NCBI RefSeq assembly: GCF_001632775.1
Contig: NZ_CP015249.1
Location: 3,328,686 to 3,392,685, forward strand
Length of the DNA stretch: 64,000 nt
From: Dokdonella koreensis DS-123
GTDB lineage: Bacteria; Pseudomonadota; Gammaproteobacteria; Xanthomonadales; Rhodanobacteraceae
Direction of reading: 5' to 3'
Positions within the stretch are counted from its first letter, which is position 1. The number at the start of each line of letters is the position of its first letter. Shown in pieces: positions 1 through 9,263 of the stretch. The translations under genes were made by a program, and so were the position numbers. The notes beneath the pieces are model-generated. The model worked only from the letters and a program-made list of their open reading frames with translations, did not search any database and was not told where the DNA came from.

Positions 1-662
1 CCGACGGCATGCGCTGGATGAAGAAGGACATGGGCGGCGCCGCGCACGCGATCGCGCTGGCCGGCCTGGTGCTCGACCAGCGCCTGCCGGTGCGCCTGAC
101 GCTGCTGGTGCCGGCGGTGGAGAACGCGGTGTCCGGCAATGCGTTCCGGCCGGGCGAGGTCATCACGACGCGCGCGGGCCTCAGCGTCGAGATCGACAAC
201 ACCGACGCCGAGGGGCGCCTGGTGCTATGCGACGCGCTGGCCCTGGCGGCCGAGCAAAAACCCGACCTGGTACTGGACTTCGCCACGCTGACCGGCGCGG
301 CACGCATCGCGCTGGGCCCGGACCTGCCGGTGCTGTTCGCCAACCGCGAGGACATCGCCGCCGGCCTGCTCGAGGCGGCGCAGGCGACGCAGGATCCGCT
401 GTGGCGCCTGCCGCTGTGGCGGCCGTACCTGACGATGCTCGACTCGCACATCGCGGACCTGGCCAATGCCGGTCCCTCGCGCCATGCCGGCGCGATCACC
501 GCGGCGCTGTACCTGGAGCGCTTCGTGCCCGAAACACTGCCGTGGTGCCACCTGGACGTGTATTCGTGGAACGACGGCGACAAGCCCGGCCGCCCGCGTG
601 GCGGCGAGGCACAGGGCCTGCGCGCGTACTTCGCGTTCCTGCGCCGGCGCTACGCCGGCTGA
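1..662 (+). CDS. Leucyl aminopeptidase family (M17) protein, C-terminal part
   Basis: The reading frame is open at the window edge, so the N-terminal domain and true start lie outside. About 219 residues remain. They carry the catalytic half of a cytosolic M17 metallo-aminopeptidase, which removes N-terminal residues using two metal ions. Visible motifs, numbered from the first Met at base 9, are MKKDMGGAA (residues 4-12, supplying a metal-binding Asp) and NTDAEGRL (64-71, holding the metal/catalytic Asp66, Glu68 and Arg70), followed by a TLTGA segment typical of the family. The C-terminal end is of the shorter M17 branch rather than canonical PepA, so substrate preference is uncertain. It converges on the next gene, with a small hairpin between them. 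Confidence 0.9.
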   Translation, partial: DGMRWMKKDMGGAAHAIALAGLVLDQRLPVRLTLLVPAVENAVSGNAFRPGEVITTRAGLSVEIDNTDAEGRLVLCDALALAAEQKPDLVLDFATLTGAARIALGPDLPVLFANREDIAAGLLEAAQATQDPLWRLPLWRPYLTMLDSHIADLANAGPSRHAGAITAALYLERFVPETLPWCHLDVYSWNDGDKPGRPRGGEAQGLRAYFAFLRRRYAG

Positions 663-672
663 GCGGCCGCGA

Positions 673-693
673 CGGCGGCATGCACTGCCGCCG
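673..693. terminator. Hairpin between convergent genes
   Basis: An 8 bp stem (CGGCGGCA at 673-680 against TGCCGCCG at 686-693) with a 5 nt loop sits 10 bp after the aminopeptidase stop and 12 bp before the end of the convergent gene. There is no U-tract, so it may be only a weak or bidirectional terminator. Confidence 0.45.
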
Positions 694-704
694 CCCCGCC
701 TCGA

Positions 705-1856
705 TCAGGGCTCGAAGCCGTCGGCGAAGATCGCCTCGCCGTCCAGGTGCACGACCGCACGACGGCGCTGGAAGTCGCCGTCCATGCCGTTCAGCAGCAG
801 CTTGGCGCCGTCGCGCGTCATCGCGTTGACGACGAGGTCACCGAAGCCGCTGCCGTAGTCGATGCCGCGGTCGGCGAGGAAATCCACGACGTCCTCGATA
901 CCGCCGTCGGCCTGCCAGACGAAGCCGCGGTTGGACGGCCCGAACAACGGGTCGATCGTGTAGTACGAGCCGACGATGAGTGTGCCGTCCTGGTTGGTGT
1001 CGAAGGCGTAGTACTTGGCATCGGGCAGCGCACCGGCGACGGTGCCGAGGTAGGTGACGCCGGTCGCCGCGGTCCAGCGCCAGGCCTGCGGCGAGCCGCT
1101 GGCGCCGTCGATGCCGGCGCCGACGATCACCGAACAGTCGCTGTTGCAGGCGATCGCCTGGCCGACGCGGCTGCCGCCGGCGTCGAGGATCAACTGCGCG
1201 GTGGTGCCGTCCCAGCGCGTGCCGTAGCGGGCGCCGCCGGTCGCCTCGAAGACGAAGCCGGCGGCGTGCAGCGCGCCGGGGGAAACCGCCCAGGCCTGGC
1301 CGCCGGCATGCCCGGCCGGCAGGTCCAGCGGCACCTGGCCGCCGGCCTCGGTCCAGGTCCACGGCTGCAGTGCCACGAAGCCGCCGGGCGGCGGCGGCTC
1401 GGCCGGGTAGGCGGCGCCGGCCAGCGCGCTGCCGTCGTCGGCGAGGCCGAACGGCGTGGCGTCGCCCAGCACCAGGCCGCCGATGCGCTGCCATGCGGTG
1501 CCGCTCCAGATCGCCGGGGCGGCCTCCGGCACGTCCGAGCCCTGGGTCCAGAAATAATGCGAAGCGACGATCGTCGCGCCGTCGGCCGAGATCAGCGGGA
1601 TCACGTTCTCCAGCGTGAAGGTGTCGCCGCCGAGGTTCTCCGGCGCCTGCCCCGGCCGCCAGCGCAGCACCTGTCCCACCGGCCACAGCGTGCCGACCAC
1701 GGTGCCGTCGGCGGCGATGTTGGAGACGCCGGCGGTGCCGCCCTCCGGCGGTAGCGGCAGTTCCTCGATGCGGGCCGCCGCGGCCAGGAGCGGCAGGCAG
1801 GCCAGGCCGAGGCCGATCAGGACACGGCGGGCGAGAACGAAACGGCACGGCTTCAT
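705..1856 (-). CDS. Secreted HAF-repeat-like protein with C-terminal IFADGFEP tail
   Basis: A 383-residue exported protein of unknown function. Residues 1-28 form a signal peptide (basic start, hydrophobic LIGLGLACLPLLAAAA). The mature part carries spaced motifs of the type xADGTVVG, SADGATIVAS, LADDGSALAG, DQDGTLIVGS-like and RDGAKLLLNG. This is the pattern of bacterial HAF/beta-propeller-like secreted proteins, in which each repeat reports on a 'status' strand. One CNSDC pair could form a disulfide. The last residues are EAIFADGFEP, a tail shared with three other secreted proteins in this window. The ATG at 1856 is directly followed by the signal peptide. No neighbour suggests a pathway. 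Function is not known; extracellular or outer-surface location is inferred. Confidence 0.8.
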   Translation of the reverse strand: MKPCRFVLARRVLIGLGLACLPLLAAAARIEELPLPPEGGTAGVSNIAADGTVVGTLWPVGQVLRWRPGQAPENLGGDTFTLENVIPLISADGATIVASHYFWTQGSDVPEAAPAIWSGTAWQRIGGLVLGDATPFGLADDGSALAGAAYPAEPPPPGGFVALQPWTWTEAGGQVPLDLPAGHAGGQAWAVSPGALHAAGFVFEATGGARYGTRWDGTTAQLILDAGGSRVGQAIACNSDCSVIVGAGIDGASGSPQAWRWTAATGVTYLGTVAGALPDAKYYAFDTNQDGTLIVGSYYTIDPLFGPSNRGFVWQADGGIEDVVDFLADRGIDYGSGFGDLVVNAMTRDGAKLLLNGMDGDFQRRRAVVHLDGEAIFADGFEP

Positions 1857-1880
1857 CAGCGCAGGCTCCTAGGCCAGGAC

Positions 1881-1914
1881 GGGACGCCGGCCGGACGTGC
1901 CGGCGCGGCGTCCC
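1881..1914 (-). promoter_or_regulatory. GC-rich hairpin in the leader of the HAF-like gene
   Basis: GGGACGCCG (1881-1889) is the inverse complement of CGGCGTCCC (1906-1914), and inner CCGG bases can extend the stem. It lies 25-58 bp upstream of the minus-strand start at 1856, so it would be in the 5' leader. It could be a leader structure or a terminator of upstream transcription; nothing distinguishes these. Confidence 0.3.
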
Positions 1915-2063
1915 GACAGTCTTGCGCTGCCGTCGCCGCGAGGCATTCCATCGGTGCTCCATCCGCGAAACAGGCGTGCTCGCAGGCAATGGGATACATC
2001 GCGGCCCCCGCGATGACACGACGGCGTGAATGGTCCGCGAATCCTTTTAATGCGCCCTCGACT

Positions 2064-2113
2064 CTATAAAGTTTCTGCCAAACCTATAGAAGCTTGTGGT
2101 TTTTATAAGGTTT
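2064..2113. promoter_or_regulatory. Operator-like repeats upstream of the fic gene
   Basis: The 1857-2176 gap is GC-rich except for an AT-rich island. There, three near-identical blocks occur: CTATAAAGTTT (2064-2074), the inverse-oriented AAACCTATAG (2080-2089) and TATAAGGTTT (2104-2113). The first two form an imperfect palindrome with a 5 bp centre. The block lies about 65-115 bp before the Fic start. Inference: binding site for the C-terminal winged-helix domain of the Fic protein itself (autoregulation), overlapping the promoter. The rest of the gap shows nothing else recognisable. Confidence 0.5.
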
Positions 2114-2176
2114 CAGCTGTAGGCTTCTTGAGAGGCGTCGTCTTCATGAGAGCCAACCAGACCAGAGCGGCTTCGC

Positions 2177-3352
2177 ATGCGCCGAGATCAGATCGCCCCT
2201 GACCGTCAAAAGTACCTCGTGCCCGCTACCGGTTATCCGCACGCGCACGCACTGGTCGCACCGCCTACTCCGCGCGGCCTTCCCCATGGCGCTCTGCAGC
2301 AGGCTGCGTTCGCGCGAGCCCACGCGGCCTTGGGCCGCATGCAAGGCGCGATGGCGCACATCCCGAATGCGGACATGGTGACCCGCACGCTCGCCCGGCG
2401 GGAAGCGGTCTCTAGTTCGCAGATCGAGGGCACCAAGGCGAGCCTGCCGGAACTGCTCACGTACGAGGCAACGCAAGGCATCGGCGGCATGACTCCGGAC
2501 GTCAAGGTGACGGAGCGCTATGTGATCGCGCTGCAGCACGGACTGGCACGCATCCGTGCAGAAGGCCGCGCGGCGCTGGATCTTCGCCTGATCCACGAAC
2601 TGCATGAGCGACTGATGCAGGACGATGCCTCTCACTTTCCGGTCGGCGCCTATCGAACCGAGCAAGTCTGGATCGGCCCCACCCTCAGGATCGAGGACGC
2701 GACCTTCGTGCCCGCGCCGCCGGAGCAGGTGCCCGGATGCATGGAGGAAATGGCCACCAGCATCCTGCAATACGCATCGCGAGAGGACGAACAAGGTGAG
2801 CTGACGCTCGTGGCGCAGATCGCGATCGCCCATGCCCAGTTCGAAACCATCCACCCGTATCACGATGGCAACGGTCGCACCGGTCGATTGTTGTTGCCGC
2901 TGCTGTTGGCCTCGGAAGGCTACCCGCCGCTGTATCTGTCCGGCGCCCTGCTGCGCGCCAAGACCGCCTACTACGCGTCGCTTGCCCGCATCCAGCTGCG
3001 TGGCGACTGGGCTCCCTGGCTCCAGCTGCTGACCGAGGCGATCGTGGAATCGTGCAACGAGTCGATTTCCATCGCGCAGGATCTGGTCGCGATCGCCGAG
3101 CGCTGGGAGCAACAGCTTTCCGGCTACCGCTCGCATTCGGCCACGCGTCGCCTGCCGCGGTTGCTGCTCGGTCATCCGGTGCTCTCGGTGCAGCAGGCGG
3201 TCGAAGGACTGGGCGTTTCGCAACCGGCCGCCAACGCGGCGCTCAACAACCTGCTCGCAGCGGGCATCGTCAGTCTCGTCAACGAGCGCCAATGGGGGCG
3301 CGTATTCCAGGCGACCGACATCCTCCGCCGTCTGGACACACCGCCCGGCTGA
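2177..3352 (+). CDS. Fic family protein (AMP-transferase), class II, with winged-helix domain
   Basis: A 391-residue cytoplasmic Fic protein, expected to transfer AMP from ATP to a target protein hydroxyl group. The Fic core motif HPYHDGNGRTGR begins at His226, the catalytic base. An inhibitory motif of the (S/T)xxxE(G/N) type is present N-terminally (Ser80 to Glu84-Gly85), placing it in class II: the Glu blocks productive ATP binding until displaced. The N-terminal part matches the Fic_N domain that precedes Fic in this family. Residues about 325-385 (VLSVQQAVEGLGVSQPAANAA and following) look like a winged helix-turn-helix. No adjacent antitoxin gene is present, consistent with built-in inhibition. 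The start has only a weak Shine-Dalgarno; an ATG at 2146 is out of frame. Target protein unknown. Confidence 0.92.
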   Translation: MRRDQIAPDRQKYLVPATGYPHAHALVAPPTPRGLPHGALQQAAFARAHAALGRMQGAMAHIPNADMVTRTLARREAVSSSQIEGTKASLPELLTYEATQGIGGMTPDVKVTERYVIALQHGLARIRAEGRAALDLRLIHELHERLMQDDASHFPVGAYRTEQVWIGPTLRIEDATFVPAPPEQVPGCMEEMATSILQYASREDEQGELTLVAQIAIAHAQFETIHPYHDGNGRTGRLLLPLLLASEGYPPLYLSGALLRAKTAYYASLARIQLRGDWAPWLQLLTEAIVESCNESISIAQDLVAIAERWEQQLSGYRSHSATRRLPRLLLGHPVLSVQQAVEGLGVSQPAANAALNNLLAAGIVSLVNERQWGRVFQATDILRRLDTPPG

Positions 3353-3440
3353 AACCGGCGACACCTTTTCGAACGACGCGGATTTCGGCCGCTGCGGGCA
3401 CGCCACGGACGCCTGCCGACACGGCAGCTTACCCGCGCCC

Positions 3441-5834
3441 TCAACCGATCGGCGAGGCGCCGCTGCCGGCGACCGGCGGCGGCGGGACGCGCAGCCCGTC
3501 GGGGACCGGCCGCTGGCCGGCCAGGTCCAGCGCCTGGCGCAGCGCCGCGGCCCAGGCCTCGCCCTGGCCGAGCGCATGGAACAGGCGCAGCTGCACCAGC
3601 GCGCAGTCGAAATCACGGGCCGCCCATGGCGCGACGCGGCCGGCGACGGCGCGTGCGCCGTCCAGGTCGCCCTGGTCGAGCAGGTACGGCACGTAGCTGG
3701 CGGCGACCAGGGCCAGGTCCGCCGGTACGCCGCCGCGCTCGGCCAGTTGCAGGGCGGCACGGAACTCCGCGGCGGCGGCCGCGTCGCCTTGCGCCTGCCG
3801 CCATTCGGCGCGCGCGAGCCGGCCGGGCACCTGGCCCGGCATCGGTTCGACCGGCGCGGGCGGCGCGCCGGTGCGGTCGAACACGGCCGCGGCGCGGTCG
3901 CCGTGCCCGGCCGCCAGCAGGGCGCGCTGCGCGATCAGCGCGACGAAGTCGCGCTCGCCGTCGGCACCGCTGGCCGGCCAGGTGGCCAGCGCGCGCTCGG
4001 CCAGGCGCGCGGCACTGTCCCAGCGCCCGGCCTGCAGGGCGAGGTCGGCCTGCAACGCCAGCGCGCGCGTGGCCAGCACCGGGTTGACCGCACGGTCGAT
4101 CAGCGGATCGGCCAGCAGCCGCTCGGCCCCGCGCAGGTCGCCGGCGGCGAGCAGTACCTGGGCGCGGTTGAGCGTGATGTCGATGAGCTGGCCCGGATCG
4201 GTCATGCGCTCGCGCACCGCCCAGCCCTGGTCGGCGGCGGCACGTGCCTCGGCGTACTGCAGCAGCGCCAGGCGCGCCTGCACCAGGCCGGTCACGGCGA
4301 TCTGCCACTCGTGCAGCGCGCCCAGCGCCTGCAGGTGTTCGGTGGCGGTGGCCAGGTACTCCAGCGCGGCGGCCGGCCGGCCGCGATACAGCTCGAGCAT
4401 GCCGAGGTTGGCGTCGATGCGGGCCATGCCGAAGCTGTCGCCGGCGGCGGCCAGGTGCACGCGCGCCTCGCCCATCGCCGCCAGCGCATCGGCATAGCGG
4501 TGCCCCGGGATCAGCGAGCTGCCGCGGCCCGACAGCGCCTGGCCGCGCTCGAGCACGGCGCCTTCGGCCGGCAGCGCCGCGAGCGCGGCGTCGTAGTCGG
4601 TCAGCGCGGCGGCGAAATCGCCGCGGCGGGCCCGCGAGCCGGCACGGGTGATCAGCACGCGCGTGCGCAGCAGCGCATCGCTGCCCGGCGCGAGTTCCGC
4701 GAGCACGGCGGTGAGGCCGCTGTCGACTTCGTCGAGCTTGCCTTCGCGGTAGTCCACCTGGGCCAGCCGGTAGCGCAGCTCCAGCGGCGTGCGCGCCAGC
4801 GCGGCCGACTGGCTGAGGATCTCGCGGGCCATCGCGTTCTGGTTGGCCAGCAGGGCGGCGCGGGCGCGCCGCCAGGCCTCCTGCGCGCTGTCGTCGCCGG
4901 TGGCGTCGGCCGGCGGCGCGTGGCCGAGCGCGGCCAGCAGCGTATCGGCGGCGGCGCGCGCGGCGGCGACGGCATCCTCGCGCTGGCCCTCGGCCGAGAC
5001 GACCGCACCGTCGGCTGCCTCGGCGCTCAGCACGAAGCGCCAGCCGGTCTCGGTGCGGCTGGCGGTGCCGCGCACGATCCAGCGGATGCCGAACGCACGC
5101 TGCAGCGCCTGTGCCTGCGCCTTGCGGTCGTCACCGGCCGCCTGCAGCACGGCCAGCACGCTCTCGCTGGTCGGCACCGCCAGGCCGCCGGTGCGCAGGC
5201 GGTCGGCCACCAGGTCCATGCCGCCCAGCCGCACCCAGCCCTCGCTGGAGCGGCCGCCGGCGTCCAGCGGCAGCACCAGCGCGGTGGCGGCACCGGCGAC
5301 GGCCGGCAGCGGCTCCGGCGCCATGCGGGCACGCCAGAGCAGGGCCGCGCCGGCCAGCACCACGGCGAGGAGGGCCAGCACCAGCCAGCGGCCGCGGTGC
5401 CGCTGGCGCAGCGGGGCGACGGCGCCGGCCGGCCGGTCCGCCGCGGTCGGTGCGGCGGCGGCGGGCACCGCCTCCGGCGGCGCGGCGGCCGGTACGGGTT
5501 CGGGCCGGCCGGCGTCGCCGATCTCGGTGTCGGCGACCCAGCGGTAGCCGAAGCCCTGGATCGTGCGGATCGCCTGCTGGGCGACGCCGTCGTCGTCGAC
5601 CGCGCGGCGCGCGCGCACGACGATCTGGCCGAGCTGCACGTCGGAGACGTCCACGCGCCCCCAGACGGCCGCGACCAGCTCGTCGCGCCCGACCGCGCGG
5701 TCGCGGTGCTCGATCAGGTAGGCCAGGCAGTCGAAGACGCGCCGTGGCGCGACCACGGCCGCGTCGCCGCGCCACAGCTCGCGCGAGGCCGGCGCCAGCC
5801 GGAAGTCGCCGAATCGGTATTCGATGGGTCGCAT
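3441..5834 (-). CDS. Winged-helix / transmembrane / TPR regulator (CadC-like), copy 1
   Basis: A 797-residue membrane-anchored regulator. Residues 1-103 form an OmpR/PhoB-type winged helix (FDCLAYLIEHRDRAVGRDEL, ending in the usual RTIQGFGYRW). A Pro/Ala linker is followed by one transmembrane helix (about 150-167) and a large periplasmic region: a TolB-like alpha/beta segment, then TPR-type helical repeats to the end. In CadC-like proteins the membrane topology lets a periplasmic signal control DNA binding directly, without a kinase. The longest frame starts with a GTG at 5837, but the ATG one codon later is preferred. It is divergent from the amidohydrolase gene at 5964 (129 bp apart), the obvious candidate target. 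The paralogue at 10996-13356 shares the whole architecture. Signal unknown. Confidence 0.88.
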   Translation of the reverse strand: MRPIEYRFGDFRLAPASRELWRGDAAVVAPRRVFDCLAYLIEHRDRAVGRDELVAAVWGRVDVSDVQLGQIVVRARRAVDDDGVAQQAIRTIQGFGYRWVADTEIGDAGRPEPVPAAAPPEAVPAAAAPTAADRPAGAVAPLRQRHRGRWLVLALLAVVLAGAALLWRARMAPEPLPAVAGAATALVLPLDAGGRSSEGWVRLGGMDLVADRLRTGGLAVPTSESVLAVLQAAGDDRKAQAQALQRAFGIRWIVRGTASRTETGWRFVLSAEAADGAVVSAEGQREDAVAAARAAADTLLAALGHAPPADATGDDSAQEAWRRARAALLANQNAMAREILSQSAALARTPLELRYRLAQVDYREGKLDEVDSGLTAVLAELAPGSDALLRTRVLITRAGSRARRGDFAAALTDYDAALAALPAEGAVLERGQALSGRGSSLIPGHRYADALAAMGEARVHLAAAGDSFGMARIDANLGMLELYRGRPAAALEYLATATEHLQALGALHEWQIAVTGLVQARLALLQYAEARAAADQGWAVRERMTDPGQLIDITLNRAQVLLAAGDLRGAERLLADPLIDRAVNPVLATRALALQADLALQAGRWDSAARLAERALATWPASGADGERDFVALIAQRALLAAGHGDRAAAVFDRTGAPPAPVEPMPGQVPGRLARAEWRQAQGDAAAAAEFRAALQLAERGGVPADLALVAASYVPYLLDQGDLDGARAVAGRVAPWAARDFDCALVQLRLFHALGQGEAWAAALRQALDLAGQRPVPDGLRVPPPPVAGSGASPIG

Positions 5835-5963
5835 CACGCTAACTTAGCGCGTGACCCCGCCGCACGCGAGATCGCCGCGCGGCGGCCGGGACTTTCGTCC
5901 CGGGCCGGTGCCCCCACCGATGCCGTAGCATCGGCGGTTTCCATCGGATGCCGGGACCTGCCC

Positions 5964-8900
5964 ATGCCGTTGCGTCGACCGCTGATTCTCGCCCTCTCCT
6001 GCACCATCGCCACCCTCGCCTTCGCTGCGGAAAAGAAGAAGGACGAACCGAAGTGGGATGTCGACGCGGCCCACGGGCCGGTCAAGACCGTGCGCTTCAC
6101 CGTCGAGGAAGGCACCTGGCTGGACCTGGACGTCAGCCCCGACGGCCGGACGATCGCCTTCAGCCTGCTCGGCGACCTCTACCTGCTGCCGATCGACGGC
6201 GGCACCGCGCGGCGCCTGACCACCGGCCCGGCCTGGGACGTGCAGCCGCGCTTCTCGCCGGACGGCCGCGAACTGGCCTACACCTCCGATCGCGGCGGCG
6301 GCAACAACCTCTGGCGCATGCCGGTGGGCGGCGGCACGCCGACCCAGGTCACCAAGGAGGACTTCCGCCTGCTCAACAACCCGGCCTGGACGCCGGACGG
6401 CGAGTACCTGGTCGGCCGCAAGCACTTCACCGGCCAGCGCTCGCTCGGCGCCGGCGAGCTGTGGCTGTACCACAAGACCGGCGGCGCCGGCCTGCAGCTG
6501 ACCAAGCAGAAGAACGACCAGCAGGACCTCGGCGAGCCGGCCGTCAGCCGCGACGGGCGCTACGTGTACTACTCCGAGGACGTCACCCAGGGTCCGTTCT
6601 TCCAGTACAACAAGAACCCGCACGACACGATCTACGCGATCAAGCGGCTGGACCGCCAGACCGGCGAGACCGAGACGATCGTCGACAGCGCCGGCGGCGC
6701 GGTGCGCCCGCAGCCCTCGCCGGACGGCAAGACGCTGGCCTTCGTCAAGCGCGTGCGTGAGAAAAGCGTGCTGTACGTGCAGGACCTGACCAGCGGCGAG
6801 GCGCGCCCGCTGTGGGACGGCCTCTCGCACGACCTGCAGGAGGCCTGGGCGATCTTCGGCCCGTACGCCAACTACGCCTGGACGCCCGACTCCAAGCAGC
6901 TGGTGATCTGGGCCAAGGGCAAGCTCTGGCGCGTGGACGCCGCCAGCGGCACGCCGGCGCCGATCGCCTTCAAGGCCGAGGTCGAGCAGCGCCTGGCCGC
7001 GCCGCTGCGTTTCGAGCAGACGATCGAGGCGGGCAGCTTCCAGCCGAAGATGATCCGCGACGTGGCCACCAGCCCGGACGGCAGGACCGTGGTCTTCCAC
7101 GCGCTCGGCCACCTGTGGACGCGCGCGCTGCCGAGCGGCGCGCCCCAGCGCCTGACCCAGGACGCGGCGGCGTTCGAGTACCAGCCGAGCTTCAGCGCCG
7201 ACGGCCGCAAGCTGCTCTACACCACCTGGAGCGACGCCGACCAGGGCGCGATCGTCGAGCGTGACCTGGCCAGCGGCCAGACGCGCCGGCTGACCACCGC
7301 GCCGGGCTTCTTCTACGGCCCGAGGTACTCGCGCGACGGCGCGCGCGTCGTCTACGCCAAGACCTCGGGCTCTTCGCTGACCGGCAACCTCAACTCCGGC
7401 GAAGGCGGCATCTACGTGATGCCGGCGGCCGGCGGCGAGGCGCGCCGCATCGCCAGGAACGGCGGCGACCCGCAGTTCACGGCCGACGGCACGCGCGTGC
7501 TCTACCTGACCGGCGGCGGCCTCAAGAAGAAGCTGCAGAGCATCGGCATCGACGGCAGCGAGCCGCGCGACGTGTTCGACCTCAAGTACGTGGACTTCGT
7601 CAGCGTCAGCCCGGACGGACGCTGGGTGGCGTTCACCGAGCTGTTCAACGCCTACGTGGCACCGCTGCCGCAGACCGGCGGCAGCATCGAGCTCAACAAG
7701 GACACCAAGGCGATCCCGGTGACCGCGGTCAGCAAGGACGTCGGCTCGTACCTGCACTGGTCGGCCGACTCGGCCTCGCTGCACTGGATGGTCGGGCGCA
7801 CCTACCACTCGCGCGCGCTCAAGGACAGCTTCGCCTTCGTGCCGGGCGCGCCGAAGGAACTGCCCAAGCCCGGCAGCGATGCCGGCGTCGACATCGGCCT
7901 GGCCGCGCCGGTCGACCGGCCCACCGACGTGTTCGCGTTCACTGGTGCGCGCATCGTCACGATGCGCGACGCCGAGCACGCGCAGGAGGTCATCGAGGAC
8001 GGCGTGCTGGTGGTCGAGGGCGACACGATCACCGCGATCGGCGCGGCCGGCCGCGTGGCCGTTCCCGCCGGCGCGCGCGTGATCGACGTGGCCGGCAAGA
8101 CGATCGTCCCCGGCTACGTGGACGTCCACGCGCACGTGAACCACTTCACCAGCGGCGTGGTGCCGCAGCAGAACTGGGCCTACTACACCAACCTGGCGTT
8201 CGGCATCACGACCACGCACGACCCGTCGGCGACCACCGAGACGGTGTTCTCGCAGTCCGAGCTGGTCAAGGCCGGCCTGATGGTGGGCCCGCGCATCTAC
8301 TCCACCGGCACGATCCTCTACGGCGCCGACGGCGACTTCAAGGCGGTGGTCAATTCGATCGACGATGCGCGCGCGCACCTGCGCCGCATGAAGGCCAACG
8401 GCGCCTTCAGCGTCAAAAGCTACAACCAGCCGCGCCGCGACCAGCGCCAGCAGATCAACCAGGCCGCGCGCGAGTTGGGCATGCTGGTGGTGGAGGAAGG
8501 CGGCTCCACCTTCAACCACAACATGACGATGGTCCTGGACGGCGTCACCAGCGTCGAGCACAACCTGCCGGTCGCGCCGCTCTACGCCGACGTCATCAAC
8601 CTGTGGAAGGAGACCGACGTGCGCAACACGCCGACCCTGGTCGTCAGCTACGGCGGCCTGAGCGGCGAGTACTGGTGGTACGCGCGCGACAACGTCTGGG
8701 AGGACAAGAAGCTCAACCGCTTCTTCCCGCGCGAGACGCTCGACGCCCGCTCGATCCGCCGCGAGACCGCGCCGGACTGGGACTACTACCACGTGGAAGT
8801 GGCCAAGGCCGCCAAGGCGCTGCGTGATGCCGGTGTCAAGATCACCGTCGGCGGCCACGGCCAGCTGCAGGGCCTGTCGGCCAACTGGGAGACCTGGTCG

Positions 8901-9257
8901 CTGACGCAGGGCGGCTTCACGCCGTTCGAGGCGCTGCGCGCGGCGACGATCGACGGTGCCGACCTGATCGGCCTGTCCAAGCAGATCGGCTCGCTGGAGG
9001 CGGGCAAGCGCGCGGACTTCGTGGTGCTCAACACCAATCCCTTGGAGGACATCCGCGCGACGATCGACACCCGCTACGTCGCCGTCAACGGCCGCGTGTT
9101 CGACGTCGATGCCGACATGGCCGAGGTCGGCGGCAAGAACCGCCCGGCGCCGACGTTCTACTGGCAGCGCCATCGCGAAGGCCGCACGTTCGGCATCGAG
9201 TACGGCCCGACCGCGCCGTGCCATTGCCCGAAGTCCGGCGTGCCGCACACGCACTGA
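5964..9257 (+). CDS. Exported amidohydrolase with N-terminal TolB-like beta-propeller
   Basis: A 1097-residue protein with a signal peptide (MPLRRPLILALSCTIATLAF, cleavage near AFA-AEK). Residues about 40-630 contain many SPDGR/SxDGR-type PD40 repeats, as in TolB and tricorn-like propellers. Residues about 650-1080 form a metal-dependent amidohydrolase with the metal-binding VHAH motif (His722, His724) after a typical 'GKTIVPGYVD' strand. The C-terminal part has the usual 'GSLEAGKRADFVVL' segment. Substrate is unknown; members of this fused family are periplasmic and often annotated as imidazolonepropionase-like or tricorn-like. The frame stays open far upstream (to 3576), but codon context and the signal peptide fix the ATG at 5964. 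It lies divergent to a CadC-like regulator. Confidence 0.9.
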   Translation: MPLRRPLILALSCTIATLAFAAEKKKDEPKWDVDAAHGPVKTVRFTVEEGTWLDLDVSPDGRTIAFSLLGDLYLLPIDGGTARRLTTGPAWDVQPRFSPDGRELAYTSDRGGGNNLWRMPVGGGTPTQVTKEDFRLLNNPAWTPDGEYLVGRKHFTGQRSLGAGELWLYHKTGGAGLQLTKQKNDQQDLGEPAVSRDGRYVYYSEDVTQGPFFQYNKNPHDTIYAIKRLDRQTGETETIVDSAGGAVRPQPSPDGKTLAFVKRVREKSVLYVQDLTSGEARPLWDGLSHDLQEAWAIFGPYANYAWTPDSKQLVIWAKGKLWRVDAASGTPAPIAFKAEVEQRLAAPLRFEQTIEAGSFQPKMIRDVATSPDGRTVVFHALGHLWTRALPSGAPQRLTQDAAAFEYQPSFSADGRKLLYTTWSDADQGAIVERDLASGQTRRLTTAPGFFYGPRYSRDGARVVYAKTSGSSLTGNLNSGEGGIYVMPAAGGEARRIARNGGDPQFTADGTRVLYLTGGGLKKKLQSIGIDGSEPRDVFDLKYVDFVSVSPDGRWVAFTELFNAYVAPLPQTGGSIELNKDTKAIPVTAVSKDVGSYLHWSADSASLHWMVGRTYHSRALKDSFAFVPGAPKELPKPGSDAGVDIGLAAPVDRPTDVFAFTGARIVTMRDAEHAQEVIEDGVLVVEGDTITAIGAAGRVAVPAGARVIDVAGKTIVPGYVDVHAHVNHFTSGVVPQQNWAYYTNLAFGITTTHDPSATTETVFSQSELVKAGLMVGPRIYSTGTILYGADGDFKAVVNSIDDARAHLRRMKANGAFSVKSYNQPRRDQRQQINQAARELGMLVVEEGGSTFNHNMTMVLDGVTSVEHNLPVAPLYADVINLWKETDVRNTPTLVVSYGGLSGEYWWYARDNVWEDKKLNRFFPRETLDARSIRRETAPDWDYYHVEVAKAAKALRDAGVKITVGGHGQLQGLSANWETWSLTQGGFTPFEALRAATIDGADLIGLSKQIGSLEAGKRADFVVLNTNPLEDIRATIDTRYVAVNGRVFDVDADMAEVGGKNRPAPTFYWQRHREGRTFGIEYGPTAPCHCPKSGVPHTH

Positions 9258-9263
9258 CACGAC

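Noticed and set aside
3413..3427. CTGCCG-ACA-CGGCAG as terminator between fic and the regulator
   Set aside because: Only 6 bp stem, no U-run; too weak to list.
3576..5963. Open frame extending the amidohydrolase gene upstream by almost 800 residues
   Set aside because: It is antisense to the CadC-like regulator, rich in Arg/Gln/Ala, and the signal peptide at 5964 marks the true start.
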